DNA of 64,000 nucleotides from Streptomyces sp. NBC_01214 (GTDB lineage: Bacteria; Actinomycetota; Actinomycetes; Streptomycetales; Streptomycetaceae). The notes beneath the pieces are model-generated. The model was given only the letters and a program-made list of their open reading frames with translations, was not told where the DNA came from and did not search any database. Each line of letters opens with the position of its first letter. Position 1 is the first letter of the stretch. Below, in pieces: positions 8,323 to 16,817 of the stretch. The DNA lies in contig NZ_JAPEOS010000003.1 in assembly GCF_026340975.1 (NCBI RefSeq), positions 620,001 through 684,000 on the forward strand, read 5' to 3'. Position numbers and translations under genes: made by a program.

Positions 8323-8979
8323 ATGTCCGAGACCGGCACGCCCGGAGACGGGCCCACGCGATCGCGTCCGGCGAGGGTCGGCCGGGTGCGTCGGCTGTTC
8401 GACGGACGTCCGAACGAGCTGCGTCGGCCGGTCGACCGGACCCGGCGCCGCTGGAACGTCGTCTTCGTACTGTCCTTCCTGATCGCCTTGCTCTGCGGCG
8501 TCGTCGTCACGACGGCCGTCTGGGACTCCGAAAGCCGGACCGCCGGGGAAACGGCCCGCCACCGGCACCGGATCGAGGCGACGACGGTCGGCTCCGCGGA
8601 GCGCGCGGTCTCCAGCCGTTCCAGCGGCACCTCGCGTGTGGTCGCTCCAGCCGTCTGGGAGTATCCGGCCGCTCACCAGCACTCCGGCAGGGTCTCCGTC
8701 CCGTTCGGCACTCCGGCAGACCGGACGGTCGCGATCTGGGTCGATGACGCGGGCAGGGAAGCGCAAGCGCCTTCGTCCGAAGCTCAACGCGCGCTCACGG
8801 CCGCAGCGGCGGGAGCCGGAGCTTTCGGACTGCTCGCCCTTGCCTCGGGAGCAGTGATCCGTCTTCGCCTCCACCTCGTCGAGACCCGCAGCCTGGCCCA
8901 GTGGGAGCACGAGTGGGAGGCCGTGGAGCCGCGCTGGTCCGGCAGGCTGCGGCGCGAACAGGGGCCCGGCGATGACTGA
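8323..8979 (+). CDS. Rv1733c-like two-TM membrane protein
   Basis: A 218-aa protein of the Rv1733c type. A basic N-terminal region (RRLFDGRPNELRRPVDRTRRRW) leads to TM1 (VVFVLSFLIALLCGVVVTTAVW), then an extracytoplasmic domain of about 110 residues containing VWEYPAAHQHSGRVSVPFGTPADR, then TM2 (AAAGAGAFGLLALASGAVI) and a cytoplasmic tail (WEHEWEAVEPRWSGR). The function of the family is unknown; Rv1733c belongs to the DosR regulon. Its last codons overlap the start of the P-type ATPase gene. Confidence 0.82.
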   Translation: MSETGTPGDGPTRSRPARVGRVRRLFDGRPNELRRPVDRTRRRWNVVFVLSFLIALLCGVVVTTAVWDSESRTAGETARHRHRIEATTVGSAERAVSSRSSGTSRVVAPAVWEYPAAHQHSGRVSVPFGTPADRTVAIWVDDAGREAQAPSSEAQRALTAAAAGAGAFGLLALASGAVIRLRLHLVETRSLAQWEHEWEAVEPRWSGRLRREQGPGDD

Positions 8980-11653
8980 GGCAGCCACCAGGCCCCTGTC
9001 CCCCGCGGGCGGGCTGCCCCCGAGCCCTGACCCTCTGGAACCGTTGCCGCTCCTGAGGCGCGAGCTCGGCACCGGGCCGAGTGGACTCTCCGCACGCGAG
9101 GCGGCCCGCCGCCTTGCCGTCTACGGCCCGAACGAGGTCCGCCGCAAGGCGCGTACGTCACTGGGGCGTGAACTAGTGCGGCAGCTGGTCCACCCCTTGG
9201 CCCTGCTGCTCTGGGCGGCCGCGGTGCTGGCGTTCGTCGCCGGCATCCCCGTGCTCGGATGGGCCATCATCGCCGTGGTTCTCGTCAATGCGGCGTTCGC
9301 GCTCCTCCAGGAACGGCAGGCCGAACAGGCGGTGGAGACACTCGCGAAGTACCTCCCCGAGCACGCCCTGGTGATCCGCGACGGCCGGCCCTCGGCGGTG
9401 GAGGCAAGAGAACTGGTGCCGGGCGATCTGGCCGTTCTCGAAGAGGGCGCCAAGGTTCCCGCCGACGCACGGCTGACCGAGGGAGGCATCGAGGTCGACC
9501 TGTCGATGCTGACGGGGGAGTCCACCCCCGCCGAACGTATCGCCGGCCCCGGACTCATCGGAGCACCGCTGCTGCAGGAACCCAACCTCGTGTTCAGCGG
9601 CACCGTCTGCACCGGGGGCCAGGCCCAGGCGATCGTGTTCGCCACCGGAGACCACACGGAACTCGGCCGCATCGCCGCACTGAGCCAGGGCACCCGCCGC
9701 GACCCCAGCCCTCTGGAACAGCAGGTCAAGAAGGTCGCCTGGCTCATCGCCGCCGTAGCGGTCGCCATGGGCGGCGTGTTCCTGGCGGCCGGAGTCGCCG
9801 TGGGCCTGCCGCTGACGGACACCCTCATGTTCGCGATCGGGCTCCTCGTCGCCAACGTCCCCGAGGGCCTGCTGCCGACCATCACCCTCGCACTCGCCGT
9901 CGGCGTACGCGTCCTCGCCCGCCAAGGAGCGGTGATCAAACGCCTGAGCGCCGTCGAAACGCTCGGCTCCACCAACGTCATCTGCACCGACAAGACCGGA
10001 ACCCTCACCCAGAACCGCATGCGACTCCAAGCCGTGTGGACGCCGGAGCACGGAAGGGAGCCCGGCCCCTGGGACGGAGAGCTGATGCGGACCAGCGCGC
10101 TGTGCACGACGGTCACCCGGGACGAGGAAGGCGCACTTCGCGGCGACCCGACGGAGATGGCTCTGGTAGAAGGCGCCGCTGCCCACGCCGCTCCCGTCGA
10201 CCTCGACGGCCGTGACACCGGGCGCCGGGCCCTCTTCCGCTTCGACCCCCGGCTGCGTCTGATGTCCGTGGTCCAAGCCGATGGCGTGCAGGGTCTGCGC
10301 GTCATCGTCAAGGGCGCGCCGGAGACGGTGTTGCACACCCTGGAAGGCAGTTCGGGGTCCGCGGCCGCCGCGGCGGAGGAACTCGCCCACGAAGGCATGC
10401 GCGTCCTGGCCGTCGCCGTCCGAACACTGCCGGCCGGTGCCGAGGTACCGACCCGTCGCCAGGACGCGGAGACCGGGCTCCGCCTGCTCGGGCTCGTCGG
10501 CCTGTATGACCCGCCACGCCCCGAAGTCGCCGCCGCCGTCCGGCGCTGCCATGAGGCAGGGCTCCGCGTGCACATCGTCACCGGCGACAACGGCGCCACC
10601 GCCGCGGCCGTCGCCCGCGAAGTCGGCATCGGCCTGCCTCGTCTGCAAGTGGTGGCACAGTCCGAGTCGATCGGCGACCACGAACTCGACGCACTCCTCG
10701 CATCGGCGGACGCCGAAGTCGTCTTCGCCCGCTCCTCACCCGAGACGAAGCTGAAGGTGGCCGACGCCCTGCGTGCACACGGGCAGATCGTCGCCATGAC
10801 CGGTGACGGGGTCAATGACGCCCCCGCCCTGCACCGGGCCCACATCGGAGTGGCGATGGGACTCTCCGGCACGGACGTGGCTCGTGAGGCGTCCACCATG
10901 GTGCTGACCGACGACAACTTCGCCACCATCGTCACCGCGATCGAATCCGGCCGCCGCGTCTACGACAACGTCCGCAAGTTCATCGTCTACATCTTCGCCC
11001 ACCTCACCCCCGAGGTCGTTCCCTTCCTGGTCTTCGCGCTGTCGGCCGGCACGGTCCCGCTCCCGCTGACCGTCCTGCAGATCCTCGCCATCGACCTCGG
11101 CACCGAGACCCTCCCGGCTCTGGCCCTCGGCCGCGAACGAGCCGAACCGGGCACCATGAGCCGCCCGCCCCGCCCGAGTTCGCAAGGAGTCATCTCCCGC
11201 GACATGCTCATCCGCAGCTGGGGCTACCTCGGTACCGTCTCCGCCATCCTGGTCATGGGCGCGTTCTTCTACGTACTGTGGCGCGCGGGCTGGCAACCGG
11301 GCGACCCCACCGGCACGGGCAGCCCCCTGCACCACGCGTACGTCACCGCGACCACGGCCACGTTCGCCGGCATCGTCACCTGCCAGGTCGGCACCGCCTT
11401 CGCCGCCCGCACCGACCATGCGGCCCTGCGCGACATCGGCCTGTTCACCAACCCCCTGCTCCTGGCGGGCATCGCCTTCGAGCTCGCCTTCACCGCGGCC
11501 CTCGTGTACGCGCCGCCCCTGCAGGGCCTGTTCGGTACCGCCGCCCTGCCACTGGACGTCGTCGCACTCATCGCCACCTTCCCCGTCCTCGTCTGGGGCA
11601 CCGACGAACTGCGGCGCTGGGTCCGGCGCACTCACCGGCACACGACGCCCTGA
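8972..11653 (+). CDS. Cation-transporting P2-type ATPase, CtpF-like
   Basis: An 893-aa P-type ATPase. It has an N-terminal cation-ATPase domain, actuator motif LTGESTPAE, phosphorylated Asp340 in CTDKTGTLTQN, nucleotide-domain KGAPETVL, and hinge TGDGVNDAPAL. The M4 motif is VPEGLL, as in Na/K- and H/K-ATPase-like pumps, not PEGLP. C-terminal membrane helices follow, ending in a cytosolic basic tail. The transported ion cannot be fixed; Ca2+, Na+ and K+ are candidates. CtpF (Rv1997) is a DosR-regulon pump. The start overlaps the Rv1733c-like gene. Confidence 0.92.
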   Translation: MTEAATRPLSPAGGLPPSPDPLEPLPLLRRELGTGPSGLSAREAARRLAVYGPNEVRRKARTSLGRELVRQLVHPLALLLWAAAVLAFVAGIPVLGWAIIAVVLVNAAFALLQERQAEQAVETLAKYLPEHALVIRDGRPSAVEARELVPGDLAVLEEGAKVPADARLTEGGIEVDLSMLTGESTPAERIAGPGLIGAPLLQEPNLVFSGTVCTGGQAQAIVFATGDHTELGRIAALSQGTRRDPSPLEQQVKKVAWLIAAVAVAMGGVFLAAGVAVGLPLTDTLMFAIGLLVANVPEGLLPTITLALAVGVRVLARQGAVIKRLSAVETLGSTNVICTDKTGTLTQNRMRLQAVWTPEHGREPGPWDGELMRTSALCTTVTRDEEGALRGDPTEMALVEGAAAHAAPVDLDGRDTGRRALFRFDPRLRLMSVVQADGVQGLRVIVKGAPETVLHTLEGSSGSAAAAAEELAHEGMRVLAVAVRTLPAGAEVPTRRQDAETGLRLLGLVGLYDPPRPEVAAAVRRCHEAGLRVHIVTGDNGATAAAVAREVGIGLPRLQVVAQSESIGDHELDALLASADAEVVFARSSPETKLKVADALRAHGQIVAMTGDGVNDAPALHRAHIGVAMGLSGTDVAREASTMVLTDDNFATIVTAIESGRRVYDNVRKFIVYIFAHLTPEVVPFLVFALSAGTVPLPLTVLQILAIDLGTETLPALALGRERAEPGTMSRPPRPSSQGVISRDMLIRSWGYLGTVSAILVMGAFFYVLWRAGWQPGDPTGTGSPLHHAYVTATTATFAGIVTCQVGTAFAARTDHAALRDIGLFTNPLLLAGIAFELAFTAALVYAPPLQGLFGTAALPLDVVALIATFPVLVWGTDELRRWVRRTHRHTTP

Positions 11654-11675
11654 CACCCATGACCGGAGGCACGCC

Positions 11676-11975
11676 ATGACACACACCGCAGAATGGAAGG
11701 TCCGTCTCTACCTCTTCGAGGAGGACCAGACGACGAAGGCACGCCTGGAACTCGACACGGGCACGAACCGGCTCACGGGGCACGGCACTGCCCGCTGCGC
11801 ACCCCAGGACAATGACGTCCCGGAGATCGGCGACGAACTCGCGGTCGCTCGCGCCATGGAGGATCTCGCCCTCCAGATGAAACGAGCCGCCTACGGCGAC
11901 ATGCAGGCTGCCGGCGCCCCGTCCCTCCAGGAATCCCTCAAGCCGTACACCGGATGGCTGGACACCGAAGCGTGA
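11676..11975 (+). CDS. DUF1876 (Rv1738-like) small protein
   Basis: A 99-aa protein of the DUF1876 family: EWKVRLYLFEEDQTTKARLELDTG, then GHGTARC and a helical half with ELAVARAMEDLALQM. Known members such as Rv1738 are strongly DosR-induced; the Rv1738 structure has been compared with ribosome hibernation factors. A role in silencing translation is inferred. It lies 22 bp behind the P-type ATPase gene and is probably co-transcribed. The ATG at 11676 follows GGAGGC. Confidence 0.85.
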   Translation: MTHTAEWKVRLYLFEEDQTTKARLELDTGTNRLTGHGTARCAPQDNDVPEIGDELAVARAMEDLALQMKRAAYGDMQAAGAPSLQESLKPYTGWLDTEA

Positions 11976-12040
11976 ACAGGAAGGACCTGGGCCGGTCCGA
12001 CCAGCGCGTTCGAAGGGGATCTTGCACACCGTCCTCGGCA

Positions 12041-12077
12041 GGGACCTTTGGCCCCCATGAAGGTCCTGAGCGGCCCT
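12041..12077. promoter_or_regulatory. Degenerate pair of DevR-type palindromes
   Basis: GGGACCTTTGGCCCC (12041-12055, centre one base short) and AGGTCCTGAGCGGCCCT (12061-12077, centre one base long) lie 70-100 bp before the first USP pair. They keep the GGNCC...GGNCC arms but not exact spacing, so they are weaker candidates than the others. Confidence 0.42.
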
Positions 12078-12144
12078 CTTCCTGATGGGGTCCGCGGTGT
12101 CAGCGTGAGAACAGACCCCCACTGGTTCCGGGCGAGGAGACATC

Positions 12145-13047
12145 ATGAACAGCACCGTCAGCGGCTCGGAACTCGGCTCCGTCATTGTCGGCGTCGACGG
12201 CTCCGAGCCCGCCCGTCAGGCCGCGCTCTGGGCAGCGGCAGAGGCCGAACGCCGCGGGCGTCCGCTGCACATCGTGTACGGCGCCGACACGGACGGCCGG
12301 GCCCTCTACGTATCCGCCGAGACCATCGAGCGCGTCCGCAGCGCCGGCCGCGAACTGCTCGACGAAACTGCCACCGCGGTCAAGGAACAGCACCCTGGTC
12401 TGGTCGCCACCACAGAGTTCAGCCGCGGCGACCCCGTCGCCAGCCTGCACCGGGCGGCCGGCCTTCGCGGCACCATCGTGGTCGGCAACCGGGGTCTGGG
12501 CGGATTCAACTCGCTCATGCTCGGGTCCGTGGGCCTGAAGGTCGCGGCCGGCGCGAAGACGCCCGTCATCATCGTCAGAGGAACCGACGGCGGCGCCGAG
12601 AGCGGGACGGTGCTCGCCGGGGTCCGTGACGAGCACGACCTGGACTGTGTGCGTTACGCGGCGCGCGAGGCCGAGCTCCGCAAGGCCGACCTGCGGCTGC
12701 TCCACGTGTGGAACGTGCTCCAGTCCGTCGGCAGCGTGGTGACCATGATGGACGACGTCACGGAGATCGCCGACGAATACGTCCGGCACCTGACCGCGGT
12801 GACCGAGCAGGTCCGCCAGGAGTTCCCGGACATCACCGTGCGGGCGGACGCCGAGAAGAGCGTGTCCGTCGCCGGTGTCCTGGTCGAGGCTTCCCACCAC
12901 GCCGACCTGCTGGTCATGGGCGGACGGCGGGCATCCGCGTACCTGGGACCCACCCTCGGGCGGCACACCCACAGCCTCGTGCACCACTCCCACTGCCCCG
13001 TGCTGCTCATCCCGCGCCACACGGACAAGCACGGAGACGAATCGTGA
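12145..13047 (+). CDS. Tandem universal stress protein (first of pair A)
   Basis: A 300-aa protein with two UspA domains. Domain 1 (about 10-150) has VIVGVDGSEPARQAALWAA and the ATP-binding loop GNRGLGGFNSLMLGSVG. Domain 2 (about 155-293) has a less typical loop (GGRRASAYLGPTLGRHTHS) and ends CPVLLIPRHTDKHG. It is nearly the same as the gene at 44559-45461, so a duplicated USP pair is present. The second gene follows with TGATG overlap. USPs bind ATP and modulate survival; the actual partner is unknown. Confidence 0.9.
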   Translation: MNSTVSGSELGSVIVGVDGSEPARQAALWAAAEAERRGRPLHIVYGADTDGRALYVSAETIERVRSAGRELLDETATAVKEQHPGLVATTEFSRGDPVASLHRAAGLRGTIVVGNRGLGGFNSLMLGSVGLKVAAGAKTPVIIVRGTDGGAESGTVLAGVRDEHDLDCVRYAAREAELRKADLRLLHVWNVLQSVGSVVTMMDDVTEIADEYVRHLTAVTEQVRQEFPDITVRADAEKSVSVAGVLVEASHHADLLVMGGRRASAYLGPTLGRHTHSLVHHSHCPVLLIPRHTDKHGDES

Positions 13048-13904
13048 TGGCCCCCACCGAACGCCGCGAGATCGTTGTCGGCATCGACCCGGCCAGGGAC
13101 TGGCACCTGCCCCTGGCCTGGGCGTCGGACGAGGCTCACCGCCGCAAGACCGGGCTCCGCCTCGTCGTGGCTGTGCCTCCGCCGTACCAGAAGCGGCAGG
13201 TCAATGGCACCCCTCGCACCACGGCCCTGCACCAGGCGGGCTCGGAAGCCCTCGCGGCCGGTACCGACTGGGCGAGGGAACGGCACCCGGGGGCCGCCGT
13301 GGCCACAGACCTGATTGAAGGACTCCCCGTCCCCGCCATAGGCCGCCTGTCCAAGCAGGCCCGCATGCTCGTACTCGGATCCCGCCACCTGAGCCGGACC
13401 GCGGAGCACTTCAGCGCCGGCTCCACGGTGGTCCCGGTCACGGCCCAGGCGCACTGCCCGGTCGTCGTGGTCGGAAACCCCGAGCACATCACCCAGCAGC
13501 CGCCCTACCTGGTCGTGGGCATCGACGGCAGCGAGTCCTCGAAGGCGGCGCTCGCGCTGGCCTTCGAGGAAGCCGACCTGCGCGGCGCCGCACTGCGCGC
13601 CATCGCGGTATGGCAGCCGCCGGTCTTCCTGCTCCACGACGAGGAGGTCGCACTGCAGGCCCAGCGGCGGATGCTGTCCGAGGCCACGGCCGGCTGGTCG
13701 CAGAAGTACCCGGATGTGAAGCTCTCCCACGAGATCCCGATCGGGCATCCGGTGGAGGAGCTCGCGGAGGCCGCCGAGCACGCCCTGGCCGTGGTGGTGG
13801 GCCGCCGCGGACGCGGAGGCTACTCCGGCATGCGCCTGGGTTCCGTCGTCCACGGACTGCTGCACCGGGCGTTCTGCCCGGTGATCACGGTTCCGGCCGA
13901 ATAG
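13047..13904 (+). CDS. Tandem universal stress protein (second of pair A)
   Basis: A 285-aa double UspA protein. Domain 1 begins IVVGIDPARDWHLPLAWA, lacking the usual DGS of the first strand loop. Domain 2 begins LVVGIDGSESSKAALALAFEEADLRG and carries a glycine-rich loop GRRGRGGYSGMRLGSVVHG that fits ATP binding, ending HRAFCPVITVPAE. It overlaps the preceding USP stop and is 7 bp from the P-type ATPase gene. The closest relative in the window is 45458-46318. Confidence 0.9.
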   Translation: MAPTERREIVVGIDPARDWHLPLAWASDEAHRRKTGLRLVVAVPPPYQKRQVNGTPRTTALHQAGSEALAAGTDWARERHPGAAVATDLIEGLPVPAIGRLSKQARMLVLGSRHLSRTAEHFSAGSTVVPVTAQAHCPVVVVGNPEHITQQPPYLVVGIDGSESSKAALALAFEEADLRGAALRAIAVWQPPVFLLHDEEVALQAQRRMLSEATAGWSQKYPDVKLSHEIPIGHPVEELAEAAEHALAVVVGRRGRGGYSGMRLGSVVHGLLHRAFCPVITVPAE

Positions 13905-13911
13905 GACCGCC

Positions 13912-16494
13912 ATGGCTATGACCCCGGCCACCGCAGAGGCACCGGTACGCACGCTCGGCGGGCTCACCGACCTCGAGGCAGAACGTCGGCTGGCCGAGCA
14001 CGGCCGCAATGAGATCCCGCCCGCCCCGGCGACACCCTGGTACGCCAGGGTGCTGGCCCAGCTGCGCGATCCGCTGATCATGGTGTTGCTGGGCGCGGTG
14101 GTACTGACGATCGCGATCGGCGACCACGCCGACGCGGTGGTCATCGCCGTGGTAATCGTCGTCAACACAACCGTGGGCGTCGTGCAGGAGACCCGTGCCG
14201 ACCACGCCGTGGCCGCTCTCTCCGCGATGTCGGCACCGAAGGCACGGGTCCTGCGGGACGGAGCCCCGCGTGAGGTCCCCGCCGCCCTCGTGGTGCCCGG
14301 CGATGTCCTGCTCCTCGCCGAGGGCGATATCGTGGCGGCCGACGCCGATGTCACCGAGGCGTCCGCCCTCATGATCGACGAATCCATGCTCACCGGGGAA
14401 TCCGTCGCCGTGGACAAGGCGGACGATTCGACGGTGGGCGCGGGGACCGTGGTCGTGCGAGGCCGGGGTGTGGCGACGGTGAGGGCCACCGGCCCGGACA
14501 GCGCGCTCGGCCGGATCGCCGCGCTCCTCGACACCAAGCGGGAGCCGACGCCCCTGCAACACCGTCTCGCCTCGCTGGGGCGCATCCTGGCCGTCGTCAC
14601 CGTGGCCCTGTGCCTGGTGGTCTTCGGCCTCGGGCTCGTACAGGGCCTGCCGCTCGGGATCATGGCGGTGACGGCCATCAGCCTCGCCGTCGCAGCGGTC
14701 CCGGAATCCCTGCCGGCCGTCGTGACCCTGGCCCTCGCGCTGGGAGCCCGGCGCATGGCGGCCCGGCACGCTCTCATCCGCCGGCTCCCCGCCGTGGAGA
14801 CCCTCGGCTCTGTCACCGTCCTCGCCACCGACAAGACCGGCACCCTCACCGAAGGCCGCATGGTCGTCCAGCACGTGTGGACGCCACGGGCCGCGGTCGA
14901 CTTCTTCGGGGTGGGGTATGAGCCGCAGGGAGACGTCCTGGTCGAGGGCAGGAAGCCGACGGCGGCCGAGCTCGGCCCCGTACAAGAGCTGCTGACGGCA
15001 GCGTCGCTCTGCAACGACGCCTCCCTGCGGCCGCCCCAAGGAGAGCCCCCGGACGAGGGCCGCTGGACCGCGGTCGGCGACCCCATGGAGGCCGCCCTCC
15101 TGTCGGCCGCGGTCAAGGCCGGGTGCGGCGAGCCGGAGCTTCTCAGGCGCACCCATCCCAGGACGTGGGAGATCCCCTTCGACAGTGGGCGCAAGCGCAT
15201 GACTACGGTCCACCGCCTGTCGTCCGGCGGTGCCCTGGTGTGTCTGAAGGGCGCCCCGGAGGTGGTCTTGGACGCAGCCGTCCTTGCAGACCGCAGGGAC
15301 CTCGTGGCCGGAGCCCGGCAGCAGGCGGCGACCCTGGCCTCCCACGGATACCGGGTGCTCGCCGTGGCGTCCGCCGAACACGCCGAGCAACCGGATAACG
15401 CGGAGACGGCCGAGGCGGGGCTGAGGCTCTTGGGCCTGGTCGCCATCAGCGATCCGCCGAAGCCCGCGGCAGCGGCCACTCTCGCCGCCTGCCACGCGGC
15501 GGGTATCACCACCGTCCTGATCACCGGAGACCACCCGGCCACGGCACGCGCGATCGCCGTCCGCGTGGGCCTGGCCGGCGCGGACAGCGATGACGAGACC
15601 GTGGTCAACGGCCCCGATCTGGCGGCAGGCCGGGTGGCCGACCTCACCGCCGCACGCGTCTTCGCCCGGACCGATCCACAGCAGAAGCTCGACATCGTCG
15701 ACGCCTGGCGCGCCAAGGGGGCCGTCACCGCCATGACCGGCGACGGTGTCAACGACGGCCCCGCCCTGCGCCGCGCAGACATCGGGGTGGCCATGGGACA
15801 GCGGGGCACCGAGGTCGCCCGCCAAGCTGCCGATCTCGTACTGACCGACGACGACCTGTCGACCGTGGTCGCGGCCGTCGAGGAGGGCCGGCGGGTCTAC
15901 GACAACATCCGCCGGTTCCTCGTCTACGGTCTGGCCGGCGGCGCCGCCGAGATCCTCGTCATGCTGATCGGCCCCCTCCTCGGCCTTCCGCTCCCGCTCC
16001 GGGCGGGCCAGATCTTGTGGATCAACCTCCTGACCCACGGTCTGACCGGGGTGGCCATGGGCGCCGAACCGGTGGACCCGCAGGCGATGCACAGGCCCCC
16101 GAGGCCGCCCGGCCAGCACATCCTCGGCGCGGGTGCCTGGCAGCGCCTCGTGGTGCTCGCCGCGGTCGTCACAGCCGCCTGCCTCACCGCCGGGACGGTC
16201 GCACGGGCCTGGGGCCTGCCCTGGCAGAGCGTCCTCTTCCTGTCCTTGCTCGCTGCGCAGCTCGGCGTCGTGCTGGGCCTGCGAACCCGCTTGCTGACCC
16301 GGGAGAACCTCTTCCTGCCCCTGTCCGTCCTCGCGTCCGCCCTCCTCGGGGCGGCAGCGCTCTACCTTCCGCCGCTGCAGTCGGTTCTGGAGACCGCACC
16401 TCTTGGATGGCCGGGCCTTGCCCTGGCATCAGCCGCCCTCGTGAGCGGCTTCGCGGCAGCCCGACTCGCACGACACGCTTTCCGAAGGAGCTGA
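13912..16494 (+). CDS. Cation-transporting P2-type ATPase (SERCA/PMA-like)
   Basis: An 860-aa P-type ATPase. It starts with a cation-ATPase N domain (LTDLEAERRLAEHGRNEIPP), has actuator motif LTGESVAVD, M4 motif VPESLPAVVTLALALGARRM, phosphorylated Asp307 in ATDKTGTLTEGRM, KGAPEVVLD and TGDGVNDGPALRRADIG, then six C-terminal helices. PES in M4 separates it from the VPEGLL pump at 8972, so the two pumps likely move different ions. Ca2+ or another divalent cation is the most likely substrate, by family resemblance only. Its stop overlaps the DUF1918 start. Confidence 0.9.
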   Translation: MAMTPATAEAPVRTLGGLTDLEAERRLAEHGRNEIPPAPATPWYARVLAQLRDPLIMVLLGAVVLTIAIGDHADAVVIAVVIVVNTTVGVVQETRADHAVAALSAMSAPKARVLRDGAPREVPAALVVPGDVLLLAEGDIVAADADVTEASALMIDESMLTGESVAVDKADDSTVGAGTVVVRGRGVATVRATGPDSALGRIAALLDTKREPTPLQHRLASLGRILAVVTVALCLVVFGLGLVQGLPLGIMAVTAISLAVAAVPESLPAVVTLALALGARRMAARHALIRRLPAVETLGSVTVLATDKTGTLTEGRMVVQHVWTPRAAVDFFGVGYEPQGDVLVEGRKPTAAELGPVQELLTAASLCNDASLRPPQGEPPDEGRWTAVGDPMEAALLSAAVKAGCGEPELLRRTHPRTWEIPFDSGRKRMTTVHRLSSGGALVCLKGAPEVVLDAAVLADRRDLVAGARQQAATLASHGYRVLAVASAEHAEQPDNAETAEAGLRLLGLVAISDPPKPAAAATLAACHAAGITTVLITGDHPATARAIAVRVGLAGADSDDETVVNGPDLAAGRVADLTAARVFARTDPQQKLDIVDAWRAKGAVTAMTGDGVNDGPALRRADIGVAMGQRGTEVARQAADLVLTDDDLSTVVAAVEEGRRVYDNIRRFLVYGLAGGAAEILVMLIGPLLGLPLPLRAGQILWINLLTHGLTGVAMGAEPVDPQAMHRPPRPPGQHILGAGAWQRLVVLAAVVTAACLTAGTVARAWGLPWQSVLFLSLLAAQLGVVLGLRTRLLTRENLFLPLSVLASALLGAAALYLPPLQSVLETAPLGWPGLALASAALVSGFAAARLARHAFRRS

Positions 16495-16730
16495 TGATCA
16501 TGAAGGCGCACACCTCCGAGCACGGTCCCCATGCCTGCGTAGGCGACGAGATCGTGGTGGGCGGGCCCTCGGTGGGCAAAGCGGGTCGCGACGGCGAAGT
16601 CGTCGGTCTGCACCACGACGACGGCACCCCGCCCTACGACGTCCGCTGGTCGGACACCGGCAGGACGACCCTCTTCTTCCCCGGACCGGACGCACACGTT
16701 CGGCATCTCGGCGCGGACGAGTCCGGCTGA
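16494..16730 (+). CDS. DUF1918 small protein
   Basis: A 78-aa protein of the DUF1918 type: VGDEIVVGGPSVGKAGRDGEVVGLHHDDGTPPYDVRW, then TTLFFPGPDAHVRH, a small beta-barrel of unknown function. The ATG at 16494 overlaps the ATPase stop (TGATG); a second in-frame ATG lies at 16500. It ends the operon that begins with the USP pair. Confidence 0.8.
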   Translation: MIMKAHTSEHGPHACVGDEIVVGGPSVGKAGRDGEVVGLHHDDGTPPYDVRWSDTGRTTLFFPGPDAHVRHLGADESG

Positions 16731-16817
16731 CGCCTTCAGCCTGCGCGGGAAGGCGGTAGCGGGGATACGGTGAAGAGGCAGGCCGGACTTCCCCTGGGCG
16801 CCGCTTGGAGGTTACGC

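Noticed and set aside
9121..10935. A 604-codon minus-strand frame opposite the first P-type ATPase
   Set aside because: Shadow of a gene with DKTGT and TGDGVNDAPAL motifs on the other strand.
12654..15809. A 1051-codon minus-strand frame opposite the USP and P-type ATPase genes
   Set aside because: Ser/Arg/Ala-rich shadow of real genes on the plus strand; no recognisable motif.
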